DNA from: Heterobilharzia americana
Lineage: Eukaryota; Platyhelminthes; Trematoda; Strigeidida; Schistosomatidae
Direction: 5' to 3'
Assembly (NCBI GenBank): GCA_944470555.2
Contig: OX104129.1
Coordinates: forward strand, 47,463,998 to 47,527,997
DNA length: 64,000 nucleotides
Shown: positions 45,761 to 58,235 of the stretch, in pieces
Layout: every line of letters starts with the position of its first letter
Position numbering within the stretch: the first letter of the stretch is position 1
Position numbers and translations under genes: made by a program
Notes under the pieces: generated by a model
Told to the model about the DNA's origin: nothing
Database searches by the model: none
What the model saw: the letters and a program-made list of their open reading frames with translations, nothing else

Positions 45761-46330
45761 ACTGGCACATCAAAGAACGCGATCGGTGCAAACAGCCAGG
45801 ATTCCGGAGCATCTGCCAAGTGCTGTTGGTTAAATCGTATTGATCATCTTTTAATCCCTAATCGTTTTTCGAGGCATCATTTTTTACCTGCTGGGAATGC
45901 GAAGATTCTCCTACATTCTACCTTTTAGTATCAATCTTTTGCTGCCGCACGACGAAACTTCTTCAAAAATAGGTGGAAATAAGCGTAAGGCCTATTTTGG
46001 ACACATTTATATGTAAATATTTCCCATTTTCGAGAAACGCTTTCGTTATATTAGGGACTTTTATTTACACTCCAGGTGCAATGAGCAATGAACGGAGCGC
46101 CATAGGACACAGAGGACTGCGACTGACATATAACTCGATTTACTGCATTTTAGTTTTCATTTACCACAACACCCTAGAATAAGATCAGACAGCCGGGGGC
46201 TACTTCTCTCAGCAAGCCCACTGAAAGAGTTTTACCAGTGAAGAAACTACTGGGTTTTTACCTCCGGCTGGTATCGTCTCAGGGTCCTCAAGGACCCACA
46301 AGAAGGGGACTGATCTGTAGCGTCACACAC
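45760..46330 (+). other. Sequence 3' of the Gypsy remnant, possible LTR debris
   Basis: After the GPY/F-like end there is no coding sequence. Near 46190 a purine-rich cagccgggggcta is followed by text resembling 51990-52060 (gggtttYaccttcggc...tcagggtcctca). This may be LTR or another dispersed repeat; the two could not be told apart. Confidence 0.3.
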
Positions 46331-46789
46331 TTCCCCAAAACCAACAACCTAGGGTTTGACGAGATTCAACATTGATGCCAGCCTTCATAGTTTAACTGGA
46401 CTCACTAAGCTGAAGGTACTGGATCAAGGATTCACGCCATTTGGCACACTGTCGCTCGTAACTGACCGTCTAGCCAGTCAGTTGGAACTCATTGGTATAT
46501 TGGCACGACCTCGCAAATATACTATTCCATCCGACTACGCTATTGAGTTCCCCCTTGGTCTCATATTTGTGGGCATATTACAAGTACGAATAATTAGTGG
46601 TTGGCCTTTGGGTCTGTCAAGTTCACACCAAGACAAGTTCTAGACCTCCTAAGTGTCAACGAGGGAACCTGAAGCGCTGTATGCATGCAACTATTTCATC
46701 CACACCCTATAAAGGGACGGGGTCCCTTACTCACGATTTTTTACGCAACTGACTGATATCCACAAACTTTTTTGAACCCAACCAATTGA

Positions 46790-47965
46790 ATTTTAGGAAG
46801 AAATACTCACCTGTCCACCAACCGTAGTAGACAGTCGGACAAGCGTTACTGGTCATTGGGCTAGAATGCATATCGTATACATCCATTCCCCCGAAGCCGT
46901 TGATTGTATCAACCACGAAAGTCTCGCCGACGGGTTAGGGGTCATACTGAATCATTTTACTGCAAATCGATTGGTTGTCATCATATTTATGTGAACCCCT
47001 TCGTAAGGTTTGGGGGAATTCTGCCACGTTCAAAGAAGCGAGATGCCTTGGTGGAGTTCTTAAGGTTCTTGTTCGAATATTCTTCTGTTCCTAGTTTAAA
47101 TAAATGACCTGGTCGTGCAGGCGTCTTCCGAAATATTCCTCTTGGCTGATGATGTGTATCTACGGAGAGAAATAGGTGACGCAATCGACAGACTTACTTC
47201 GTAAGATGTTACTACCCGGCTTCAGCGCTTGAAGGATCACAATGGACTAACCTTCACTTCTGTAAAATGTACAATTGCAATGCAATACTTATGAGGCAGG
47301 ACGTGTGTCACACATTCAGACTGAGTGACACAGACCTGAAGACGCCTTTGACAGAGGAGGAACCTGAAGGCACATCCCCGAACACCCACAGATATAGCAT
47401 AGTTTTTGATAAAAATAGATTCCATACAGATCTGACACCTCGAACCCCACAAAGAATCTTCGGGCAGTTTGTTTACAAGTGTTACAAGCGAATTTGTAGT
47501 AGTTTCGTACGGCCTCGCCTAAAATTTGGCACAGTGTCCTTCCATTCTTTACTTTAAAAAAATGGAGCCGTTTAGAACACATCCTAACGCGCTGCTGTGA
47601 ATTCGTTCTTGAATTAAGGTTCAGACCATACGAGAGACGCTTGGCAGCACTCAGTCTTATTCCCTAAAATATAGATGACGGAGAGGTGGCCTAATAATGA
47701 CTCATGAAATTTTTAACGCTTGAGATCAGCCAGCTCGTGATTTGTCTAAGTAAGGCTCTTGTAATAATATTAACGGGAACTCCCAGGAGTCAGAACTTGG
47801 GTTCCGTAGGGGAGACATCAAGCATAGCTTCTACTCCCAAACAGTTGCCAAGGTTTGAAAGGATATACCCGCAGAACCTTCACTGGCTGAGTCAGTAGAG
47901 TCCTTCAAACGCAAACTTGATGACCACTTAAGGTCATGCAGTGAGCTCACAGACCGGGTAGTTAA
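46790..47965 (+). mobile_element. CR1-like remnant (RT to C-terminus)
   Basis: Readable blocks are PEAVDCINHESLADGL (about 46890), FLLADDVYLRREIGDAIDRL (about 47130-47190, ADD retained), DHNGLTFTSVKC, FVRPRLKFGTVSFHSLL (about 47500), LRFRPYERRLAALSLIP and SVESFKRKLDDHL-like text near 47900. Stops and frameshifts occur throughout. It belongs to a different CR1-like subfamily from the element at 1895-6797. Confidence 0.65.
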
Positions 47966-48169
47966 TAACCTGGTCCCTTTCAACTTATTCATTTCCCTCT
48001 TCTTGATCTCTTTACCTAGGTTCTCGAACACAGGAACCAGTGATCCACTGATTTTAGACGCGAAAGCTTATTACGGAAATGTTTCCCCGGTTTCCCCAAC
48101 AACCATCCATAGCGATATGAAGCCCAAGGTCACGGGGCACGACGCAACTACCCTATGTCTCATCCTGTG

Positions 48170-50175
48170 GCTCCAGTTCACGTTACTGGTGAATCGATAT
48201 TCCTCACAGTGTCGAAAATCCTCATTTGTTTTGATTCCACAGAGCATGGCGAAGGAACAAGAAGCTGCCAAAAACCTTGCATTTTCCAGGAAGACAGTAT
48301 AAACACGGGAAGCTGCCTAACCAACAAGCATCAAAAGCAACCATGGCCAGAGGAGACAACCATTCGCTACATGTCATGGACGTCGGAACAAAGGCACATC
48401 AACAAGTTGATAGTGGCGTGAAATTTTGCATTCTTCATACCACGATTCGTTTTAGATCTGAAAGGGGCCAGCTGATGCCGGTTCCGACCATCCAAAAGGA
48501 TTATAACAATCCTAACTTAGGTTTGCGCGGTGCTAGGCAGTGGATTTCGCTTCCAGCTCATGTATCAGTGCCCATCACCGTCAATGATTTGCTGGACCGC
48601 TATGATCTACTCATAGTTTCCTGTCGTTGACGAAAGGGAGATAACAAGAAGCCACCTTTTGGAGGAACCACCCGCATGGACCTCACTTTAGGCTTGGTTA
48701 GGACGAAGCACCCAGTCAGCTTCTGTCAAACAGAGCTAGACGAACATCTGAAACCAGGACTACAGACATATACTGCGCCATGCACATCCTACTGTGTTTT
48801 GCATCATGTCACAACCGCATCCGGAGCGCATCAGCCAAGTTCTTATAAGTTAAAAATGGTGAAGAACGAATCTGACCAAATGCTAGAAATTGGCACTACC
48901 CAACCTTCGAATAGTCAGCGGGCATCGCCATGGCATGTGGAGACGACAAGGATGGCAATGACTGGCATGAGTTAGCAATTACCAACAGCTCACCGCAAAA
49001 ATAACACCCAACCGCTACATGACACTTCACATCTATGACCTGATTGCTACTCTGTGCAGAACGAGTGGACTTTCCAAGATAGGCTTGGTTAAAACGTGCA
49101 ACCAGATACCTATGGCAGTGGAAGATATCGTGGATGTTTGAATTTTCGGGCATACCTTTTGGTCTTCAGAATGCTTTACAGAGACTCTATTGCTGTATGA
49201 ATGATGTCTGCTGTAGTTCGGGTTCTGTCCATGCGTACGACAATGATAGTTTCACCACGAGTAAAGATAGGAATAGCTAAATTCATACACGCGGCTCTCA
49301 CATCCAACAGGCCGAGAAAGCACCATCTAATAGTGAATATCTAGAAATAGCAAATAGGAGTTGAATCACTCCATTTCCCTAGTCACGCCACTGACAACGG
49401 AATCGCACGCCCGGCGTCAGACAATGCGGTGGTTGCCTTGGTCTATCTGCAGCCAGCTACCCTAAAGCAAAGCGATTTCATGTGCCTGAAGCTTATTGTT
49501 GGAGGTTTATTTCAGACTATCTTTATCTAACGATAACGCCAAGAGTCCTGTTAAGTAGGGAAAACAAGGTATGAGTCAAGACACTGTGGCTAAGCTTACC
49601 TTTCCTAAGGTTAGAGGAGTTGTGGCAACCGCAACCATGCCCACTCAGTATGACAGTAATGCTCATTCGGGCACCTCTGTTGACGCATGTGACTCAGTAG
49701 CAGCGCCGGTTTTGTAACGGTTGGTCGACAACCAGTGGCAGCCACCAGCCTTCTTCCAGAGGTGGCAGCAAGGAGTTGAAACAGGGTGCAGAACATTTGT
49801 TAGGGAGCTACCAGGTATTTACTGTCCTGAGAATCACTTTCTACATTCTGATGAGGGTAGTAACCTAAACATTTTCGTGAGCCGCTAACCACTTGCCTTC
49901 TTTCTCCGCTCAGCCTCTGATAACTACCCCCAGGCAAGTCGTGATAGCTGGACAGCATTCAATAATAATGATAATATTTACTCTTGAATTTCTCACTTCG
50001 CTCTGAACATCCATCACATATCGGGGGCCCGTAACTCCGTAGCTAGCGGGCCGTCTCCAACATCTACTAACCGTATCGAGGACAGTGACCTTCTCCGGCT
50101 GGTCCGTCTTCAAGAAGAAGGCTCTGCCCTAAACCACGAGTTGTCGTCCACAACTCTCAAGCTACAACTAATAGT
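48170..50175 (+). mobile_element. Second Gypsy (CsRn1/Boudicca-like) remnant
   Basis: Begins with a gag-type Cys-rich text (CFDSTEHGEGTRSCQKPC). Next is a retropepsin (48350-48610) with QVDSGVKFCIL, where the D-S-G triad is kept, and LPAHVSVPITVNDLLDRYDL. A very decayed RT (about 48900-49300; MSAVV..., YDND) and an RNase H end (about 50030; SGARNSVASG, HELSSTTLKLQL) follow. It stops where the first copy reads TTLKLQL, so the integrase half is missing. Confidence 0.65.
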
Positions 50176-50574
50176 GATGATGACAAAAATGGTGTTTACA
50201 TTTTTACAAGTATGAATAAGTTACCATATAAACTGCATTTACCTTTACGCAGATAATCACGATCCTCATCTATTCCATCACTAAAGGGTGTAAGTGCTGC
50301 ATATTTATATAATAGAACATCCCAGCAAGATAAGTATACAAAAATTTACAAGTCGGACAAATAGAAGTAGTGCCTTCTCATTAACAAAAGGTCAGGCTTT
50401 TTCTAAACATTACATGCATTACCTGTAGCAAAACGAAGCTTGAAGCTGATGCTTTCATTGCAACACACTATACATCATGATTAGGATAATGGTGAAACGT
50501 TCACGAGGAAATATGCACACAAGTTGTTCACTCATGATACTTCGTTGATGATTCCAGAACTGGATTATTCATGC

Positions 50575-51312
50575 ATGTTAATAAAACTTATATAATAAAT
50601 GAACAACTAAATAAATGAATAAATGTTCCACTCTCGGTTTATGAATACAACACAAGAGAAGCTGGTTTACAGGCCTCATCAAATTCATAACTACGGAGAA
50701 ACCTAAAGGATTTCAGCAGTGTTGAACGGCAAAAAGAAGGACAGCGAGCACCATCATAACGTGAAGTGTCTGAAAGTTATGAAAAGAGCAGGGAGATGTC
50801 ACTTTACAGTGCATACACATCGTTCTGCGTTTAGATCATTCCTACTCAAATTTATTTTTCTTCACATTAAAGTGGCGTCAAATCGGCGCAATATTCCGTG
50901 TTTGCGTTGTGAGTAGTCGACATGATTGACCCATCTGCAAAACCCAGTGTTTCGTCAGATAACAATCTATTTTAACAGCGATTCCCACATTCATAGCTTC
51001 AGTGACCAAGAATAACTCACTTCAATGATTTCGGGAATGGGTACCCACATAACCATCTGATCCAAGCAAATATCTAAACTGAAGCATCTCTCACTCTTTG
51101 AATGTTATCTTTCCGGTAATTCGGCTTGAAAAGTTGGGAATATTTGTTGTAGTGCGTGTAATTAAGCGTTAGAAGAACCGTCGTTCAACGGTGGTGGATT
51201 TGCACATACGTAAGTCTTCATAGATTTCACATTAAAGTGTGCAGTACTGTCACGGAGATTCATTGGCTGGTGATCGACCATTATGAGATGGACTCACAGA
51301 AGACAAAGTAAT
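50575..51312 (-). mobile_element. 3' UTR of a CR1/Jockey-like element (5'-truncated copy)
   Basis: About 740 bp aligning with 52385-53106 (roughly 75-80 percent by eye; e.g. ttacaggcctcatcaaatt, tttcgtcagata, ccgtcgttcaa and agaaatcYgttgcatagca). The longer copy shows it is the 3' UTR of a minus-strand non-LTR element, ending in a TTTATTTATT-type tail at 50575. Confidence 0.65.
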
Positions 51313-52384
51313 AAAGAAATCTGTTGCATAGCATAGGTGACGCCTTTATGAAATCAGTTTTCCGAAATGCATTGGACTCGTTCGTTCCCCGAAATGACCT
51401 TCATCGGCTGCCTGAATCAAGGGGCGACAGATCATTCAGCGTCATCTGTGTGATTGAAGACAGCGGTTTCGATGATGTCATCAATATCTATCATTTGAAA
51501 TCAGTTTACTCAGAGGTAACATCATAGCTGGCCACTTTTCTCATCACAACAAACAGCCGTTAGAGGGATAGATTATTGGATATGTTGACGGTGTACCTAG
51601 AAATACCGATGTTCCGCAGAACGAAAATTATATTCGGGTAAAATCTTCACCTTCCTCGAACATTTGAAAACATATGGTACCAATTTTACCGAAGATACAA
51701 AATTTTCGTCTCCTTCTGGCATTGTAGCATCGTTTTATTACTTTCAAGTTGCCGTACTTTCTGCGGAAGTCGGCGTCAAATTTCCTGATGATGCTTCTTT
51801 CTTGTACGTAGCTTAACAACGTTTTCGATTTTTTTCAAACGTTTGTCGTGATACTAAATTTTTTTATTTTCTATTCCAGGCACATCTAGCACTAATCTGC
51901 AAGTCAAAGACACACGATGGTGGAGACTGACATTTGGTCCCGCTGACTGTTTACAGTGAGCCCGCACAACTGGAGGCCATTGTATGCAGCCAGTTCATCA
52001 GGGGGTTTTGCGGTCACGGAGCCACTAGGGTTTCACCTTCGGCCAGCATAATATCAGTGTCCTCACATCACACTGAAGATGACGTGAACTGTAGCGGCAA
52101 ATAATCCTACTAATTCACCGGACGAAAGCTCTGCAATACTCAGTAGAGGTGCTAAGCTACAAAGATTTAACGGACTGGATGAGTTGAGGGCGGATGAGCA
52201 AATATCCATGCTATTCTTTATCACGCTGTACTGAGTTTTTCATACACGACTCCCTAGTCAGACAGTGAGAACATACCAGTATCTTTGAATGATTCATGAG
52301 ATATACGATCCCCATATAGATATGGGATCACGTTGTTATTGGCATAATACACATGAGTGTTAAGTAAGCATGAGGATATACATA
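51313..52384. other. Spacer between two truncated elements
   Basis: No ORF with a recognisable domain. The part at 51985-52200 resembles 46190-46430 and may be a dispersed repeat. Confidence 0.35.
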
Positions 52385-54900
52385 AATAATAAATAAATAT
52401 CTTTATTCTCAGGTTGTGAAGTTAACATGAGAGAAGCCAGTTTACAGGCCTCATCAAATTGATAACTGCTGAGAAACGTAAGAGGTTTTAGCAGTATTGA
52501 ATGATACAGAGGGAGGACACTAGACTCTATCATGATGGCAAGCGTCTAAATGTTATGAAAAGAGCAGGAAAATATCACTTTACAGTACATACACATTGTT
52601 CTGAGTCTAAGTCATTCCTGCTCACATTTCTTTCTCTGCATCGAACGGCGCAATATTTGGTGTTTGCGTTGTGAGTAGCCGACATGGTTGACCTATCTAC
52701 AAGACCAAGTGTTTCGTCAGATAAACGTGTATTTTAACAGCAATTCTTGTGTTCGTAGATTTATTGACTAACGGTAACTTACTCCAATGATATCAGGAAT
52801 AAGTAGGTATCCATAAAATCATTTAATCCAGGTGAATGTCTGAGTTCAGGCATTTCTCACTCTTCAAGTAATACCTTTCCCAGCAACTGAAATTGATTAT
52901 GCTGAAAACATTTGATGTGGTGCAAGTAATTAAAGACTAGAAGCACCGTCGTTCAATAGTGGTGAATATTACACATATGTAAAACTTCATAGACTTCACA
53001 TTACAGTATGCAACACTGTCAAGGAGATACATTGGCTGTTAATTGACTTCTATTAGGTGGATTGATGCAAGACAAAGTACTAGAGAAATCCGTTGCATAG
53101 CACTATTATGGACGTGTTGCCGTTAGGTAAAGGGATCTCTCGAGGTTGATTGTTCATCCAGATTTCCGCTGCGTTTGTCACGGACCGGAAATTGAAGACC
53201 AGCTATTGTGCTTGGGGTTTCGCATGTGGTATTATTTAGGGTACTGGTAGGGAGGTGAGTTGGTTGTTAAGCTGTTCAAAATACAGAAAAATCGGGGCCA
53301 GCCAGTTGGATACTTATAACATCAGTTTCCAGTATCATCGGTAAGATTTCCAGCAAGTTGATACTTTTCAACTGAACTAATGCTTAGGACTTTCTCGTCA
53401 GGCTGATACTGAAAAGAAAAGAGGAAAGAAAGTGCAACGAGAAACTGAACAATGGAATACCACGCAAAACAAACTGGGAGGAGAGAAGTTATTGTCTTTT
53501 TAAAGTCATTCGAGCTATATGTTAACTTTAATGTATTTACATGAGAATGAATCTTCCTTTTTTTCTTGTATGAAGTTCCCACGAGTTACTAGATAGGCAG
53601 ATTTTGTTGGTAAACTCAAAGGAAACGCTGGTTAAGTATTTGTACCACACAATCCGACTAGGTGGACCAGTAATCAAACATTCCTTATGAATCCATTGAG
53701 GTAAGAAGTACTTGAGATTTATGATAGCCTTACTCTGTACGTTTAGAGGTCCTAGTACGCTTTCATTAGCCCAGAACCTATAGATAGTGCCTAGGCGAGT
53801 GATAGACTGATCATTTGTTAGGAGCTTACTAAGTGCAGAAAGAAAGGTAGATAATATGCCTGCAGTACGTATTTCCTCAGGAAGTCCATTCCAGATGTGA
53901 GAGAACTTATTGATGAAGAAGTTTCTCCACAATTTGGTCTCATTTTTAGCCAATAGGTTGTGATTACGTGAATAGTGAGTAGATGTTACAACTATTTTAA
54001 CTTCAGGGCCACATGAGTGCACTTGCTTACGAAGTAATTTATAGTAAAATACAAGATTCGTTCTAAGTAGCCTCTTCCAGAGAGGTTCCAGTCCTAGCAT
54101 GTTGCATCTGGAGATGCAGTCTAGGCTGCAGTCAGCTCTCAGTGTTCTTAGTGTAAAATGGCGTCGTGCTCCTTCAATTTTTCCTTTGTCGCTTATACGA
54201 AGGCCACTTAAGACAAACACTCAGTACTCTAAAATTGGACGGATGCTCACTTTGTAGAGTAGGACCCTTTATTCAGTGCTATAAAAGTTACGGACGATGC
54301 ATCCAGGGAGTCTGCGTGACTTAGACGTGATGCAAGTTGCTTGTTCGATGAATGTTAAGTCACTGGAATATCTAAGACCAAGATCTAGCACTGAAGAAAG
54401 TCTAGGTTGCTTTTGTCCACATACTTCGGGAGACACATCTAGGTTATCGCTGCCTATGCTAAGCCAACCACATTTATCATTGCTGAACTTGGGATGGGAC
54501 CCGTCACATCATTTAGCAACTTCACCTGATTCTTGTTGAGCAGTAGATAGCGTATTACCTAGTTCATGGGTGTGACATGAGTATACAACCTTAAGGTCGT
54601 CAGCGTATAAGAATGTTTCCCCTACAGCGAAGCACTTGCACACACTGCTAATATGAGTTATGGACAACAAAGGTCCAAGGACACTACCCTGTACTACTCC
54701 GCTGGTTATGAGCCTAGGTGTAGACTTAGACTTAGTGAGTGGCCTTCGAATCTGTTTGTGTGCCACGAGGACCGTTTCCTGAGGTCACCCAAGGCTAAAG
54801 CTCAAAATATCTTGGTATCTCTAGCACTGCCGATACCTTGTATCATATATGATAAGTAATATAAAGGTGCTTCTCGTTCGAGTTTTATTTATCGTTATTA
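52385..54900 (-). mobile_element. CR1/Jockey-like non-LTR element (RT to 3' end)
   Basis: Reading down the minus strand: SGVVQGSVLGPLL and FLYADDLKVVYSCH (54509-54766; YADD intact), then LYKVSIRPILEY and a 227-residue frame (53537-54220) with SGLRISDKGKIEGARRHFTL and FSHIWNGLPEEIRTA, the usual C-terminal block. A 3' UTR of about 1.15 kb ends in AATAAAG and an ATTT-rich tail near 52385. Frame breaks at about 54505 and 54230. The upstream half is missing or decayed beyond 54900. Confidence 0.75.
53537..54220 (-). pseudogene. C-terminal ORF of the CR1/Jockey-like element
   Basis: An uninterrupted frame of 227 codons: post-RT region with VLRTL-like (TLRTLRADCSLDCISRCNM), YYKLLRKQVHSCGPEV and FFINKFSHIWNGLPEEI. 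It is the longest intact piece of this element but has lost the RT in frame. Confidence 0.65.
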
Positions 54901-56379
54901 GTGAGACTTCTTATAAAGAGGATGTTTGACTGCGGGCTATCACTAGTAAGACAAACATAGGTACTATGGATATGTGGTATTATTCTGGGGGAAAGAACTC
55001 TCTAACAGAGTTGCGATCCGCAGTTTTAGCGTACTTATGCTCAATATTCAAAGAGTAGTGATATCTGGGACTAGAACACATATGGGGAGCGGTGGGCCTA
55101 CATTCACTTACCCTCTTTTGGATACATCAAACTCTGAAACATCCATATGATTTCTTTGATCCGGTTGCCTGTTCTCATACCATTTTGATCAAGGGATTCT
55201 TGGGTAACCTGAGGCTTCTTGTTTGTCCGCAGTATCCTGATTAGCCATGAAGCTGCTCCTAGAGGGCAAACCTCCAGTGCGATAACTGATGTCTGTTTTC
55301 AAGCCGTACGCTGTCCTCAAGCTGTTCAGCTCCAACATTCTGCCGTCGATACAGACTGGCTGACCGAACAGCCAAGCTAGAATTCTGGGAAGTTTTGTTG
55401 CTGGCCTATGTCGCGTCTCAAGTACTGCTTAGGCGCTGCAAATAACCCCGTAGCATGTGAGCACAAAACGCGTGTTCATGATGCGCTTACTGAGTGATCC
55501 CGTGGCATCAAAAGCGATGGCGTCAAAGCTGCACAAGTCTGTTAGGTACCTGTCGACGGTATTCTGTAGTGTAGCAGACTGAAACATATCACTGGAGTGA
55601 CAAGAATTAGCGGTGTAGGAGAACATGTCACCCGTTCCTATGCTTAGACCGACTGCAGGCAGAATGCCGTTAGCGAGATTTTTGCCACCAACTGAGTGAT
55701 TTTCTCCACCAGGCGAATCCTTCAAACATGCGGGTGCACCAGCTGGGTGTCTAGGCCCATAGAAGAGTAGTCTATTCAATCACTTGAGTTTATTCAGTCG
55801 AAGGTCAGATGACCGGGACCGTTTTCCGCAGCTTTATGCAGACCGTTTATTTCTGGGTGGGACAATCTTGTAGCCCAGTCATCGCCTACGTCTATCCTGA
55901 CGTTCACCCTCCACCGCTCAGACCTGAACTTAAGTGGGCTATATTGGAATCAGCTATCGCTGGCCCGGATGCACTCGGGGCTGCCACCTCTTCTGGAGCA
56001 TTTACCTGACTTTTGTTTTCTAAGTTCATCTTACGCTCTGATAGATGTCTAACTCGTCATCTGCAAAATGAAGTGGCAAGCGAAGTGATTGGACGTAGCA
56101 CTGCAACTAAGTTTAAGGCTCAGCTGGATTCAAGGTTGGCTTACTAACCCCTAGAAACTTTACATGCACATTGTCCGCATACATGAGATATCATGGAAAC
56201 GGCGGACGAAGCCGTTTATGGCTTTGATGGTATGGCGACAACGGACACAGTGTCTTTACAGGGTCCTTCCAACTTCTCAGGGCCCATCTATGTATTCCTG
56301 CAGTGAGCGGGTGCAATGATGTATGTAAGTCACCTACATAACACATAAAATAGCCTTTCCACGGAGACCGTGGGTGTGG
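54901..56379. other. Unrecognised, possibly decayed element sequence
   Basis: The minus-strand frame 55429-55779 (116 codons) and the short plus-strand frame 55809-56009 have no recognisable domain. The part after 56040 could be the linker of the decayed RTE that follows. Confidence 0.3.
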
Positions 56380-57215
56380 TGATCAGAAAGCTTAAGTGAG
56401 ATGGAAGCAGCGGCTGCGTTCGGTGATTGTTGGGAGTTGTTCCGGCCAATCCGAGCCGCTAGCATCAGAAATCTTGGTGTCAGTGGGACGGTTCAGGAGA
56501 TAAATGGCACGTTGATAATCGACTTTCACTGGCCTCCGGAATGATAGGCTGAGCATTTCCAAAAACGTCTCAGCTCGCCTACCCCTCCGCAACACCAACC
56601 TCATTATCTCGTGCATCACGGTCACCTAACACCAACACACTATGAGAAGTAGAGGCGTTCAAAGAACCCTAAGCGCCCAGATATCACACCGCAAAAGGTC
56701 CAGACAAACTACCCTCCACTCCTTTCTGAGATAGAAATGAGGCCAAAATGAGGGGACAGATGACATTTTCGGGAAAATTATGGCAGACTGAGAGTGTTGT
56801 GCCACTCTGGGAGAAGGTAGTCGTTATGCCCATCTTCGGAGAGGGTCTAGATGACGTAAATGATAAACATCGGGGAATAAGTCTGTTGCGGTAGGTTTTG
56901 AAGTGTTGGGAGCCATCATATTTCGCAGGTTGCACGAAACGCGAGAAGCTGATTTGTAAAAAAGGGGTTTCGTCTGCTTCCTGGACACACTGATCACGTG
57001 CCCACCCCCACCATATCCTCAAGAACCATCAGTTTGCCGGTGAACGATAGATACGCTCCTATATATATTAGAACTGTGTCCGATGCCCTGAGCGGAACTA
57101 CACTATTGAACCTCCGGCTAAAGGGGAGTTAGTCAACATCGTGCAAACCATATTCTGCAACACAACGGCGAGAATAAAGGCATGGAGACCCTTATCTCCG
57201 CTGCTGCAAGCCAAT
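56380..57215 (+). mobile_element. Decayed RTE-like element (linker and RT)
   Basis: Blocks typical of trematode RTE elements: MEAAAAFGDCWELFRPIRAA, VSGTVQEINGTLI, FHWPPE, then KHRGISLL, LLPGHTDHVPTPTI (from an RPGRGCIDHIFTL block) and LVNIVQTIFCNTTARIKAWR (from an LYxNTxGRVRAY block). Stops and frameshifts are frequent. Confidence 0.6.
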
Positions 57216-58235
57216 GATTAGATCGGGTAGGATCGTCCAGCTTCGTCACCCCCCCTTGACTCTTTCGCAGGTGGCACTGCCGAGGCGGCCTAGAAGGAAG
57301 GCGGCGGTGATGCAGACCTGTTAACAGGCTGAAAACCCTTCGACCACTAGTGTGCGAATGATGCATTATACTTGATAAGGCAGACGCTGCTGGGGTCGCG
57401 CTCAGTCTTTTGGCCACCATTTTCAGCAGATATGGCGTACGCCGTACACAATGGGAGAGCATGGTGTTTCCGCAAGATAGGCAATGACCTGTGAATACAT
57501 TCACCCCTGGAGGTGAATCGCCAGTTGTTGAACAGTTGTAATGGTGCTGGCAAAAGTAAACTGAGTGAAACTTCCAATCTAGTACCGACACTTGATGCGA
57601 CAAACGCCAATCTGAGCCACATATGGTGTCGTTGGTATCTTGGTGACCCTTCTGTATAACATTGGTTTTGCAATGCTTGGGCGCGTTCAGCCCTGCTCTA
57701 CACCAGAAAAACCCAGCCCGTCCTGGCTGGGGTTGTCCAACTGCCATATATCCCTCGCCAAACGAAGACCCTCTACATCATGTTTGGTGTTCATCCAACG
57801 CGCCTCTCCAACCACCGGATGGCCTCTAAGAAAAACAGTGGGAATCAATCTTTGCATAACTTGCAGACGCTTCCAACACTATGATATAGTTAGATGTCCT
57901 GCATTCTGTATCCTTCAGGGCGGCTCAAATTCTGCAGTCTTCTCTATCGCTATCAACTTGATGATGCTTATAGGCCGCCCTCCCACATGTCAAGTTCTCG
58001 ATCTAAGAATAAAATATTTATTTATTCACCTATAATAAGTATTCAGGACTGATTCTCCGATAAACCGCCTCTCTTTTGCTCCTATTCTCCCCTCCTTTTC
58101 CCGCATCTTCACTATATTGCCCAATTATTTTTCACATCAACTCTTTTGATTCTCAGGTTACAGCAAGAGCATCGTGAAAATAGCACTAAATGCTGTCAGT
58201 ATGATGGCTACCAGCACTTTATAGTAAACAAACTG
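57216..58235. other. Unrecognised; minus-strand Cys-rich frame
   Basis: A minus-strand frame (57133-57747, 204 codons) overlaps the end of the RTE remnant and contains HCLSCGNTMLSHC, which might be a decayed gag zinc knuckle. The spacing is not a clean CCHC, so no call is made. Confidence 0.25.

Noticed and set aside
50575..53106. A pair of LTRs around a short internal region
   Set aside because: The right copy is continuous with a non-LTR reverse transcriptase on the minus strand, so the repeats are 3' UTRs.
55429..55779. A 116-codon minus-strand gene
   Set aside because: No domain, no splice partners and no start or poly(A) context; probably a chance frame in element debris.
57347..57747. 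Gag zinc knuckle of a minus-strand Gypsy element
   Set aside because: HCLSCGNTMLSHC does not have CCHC spacing, and no protease or other Gypsy domain follows.
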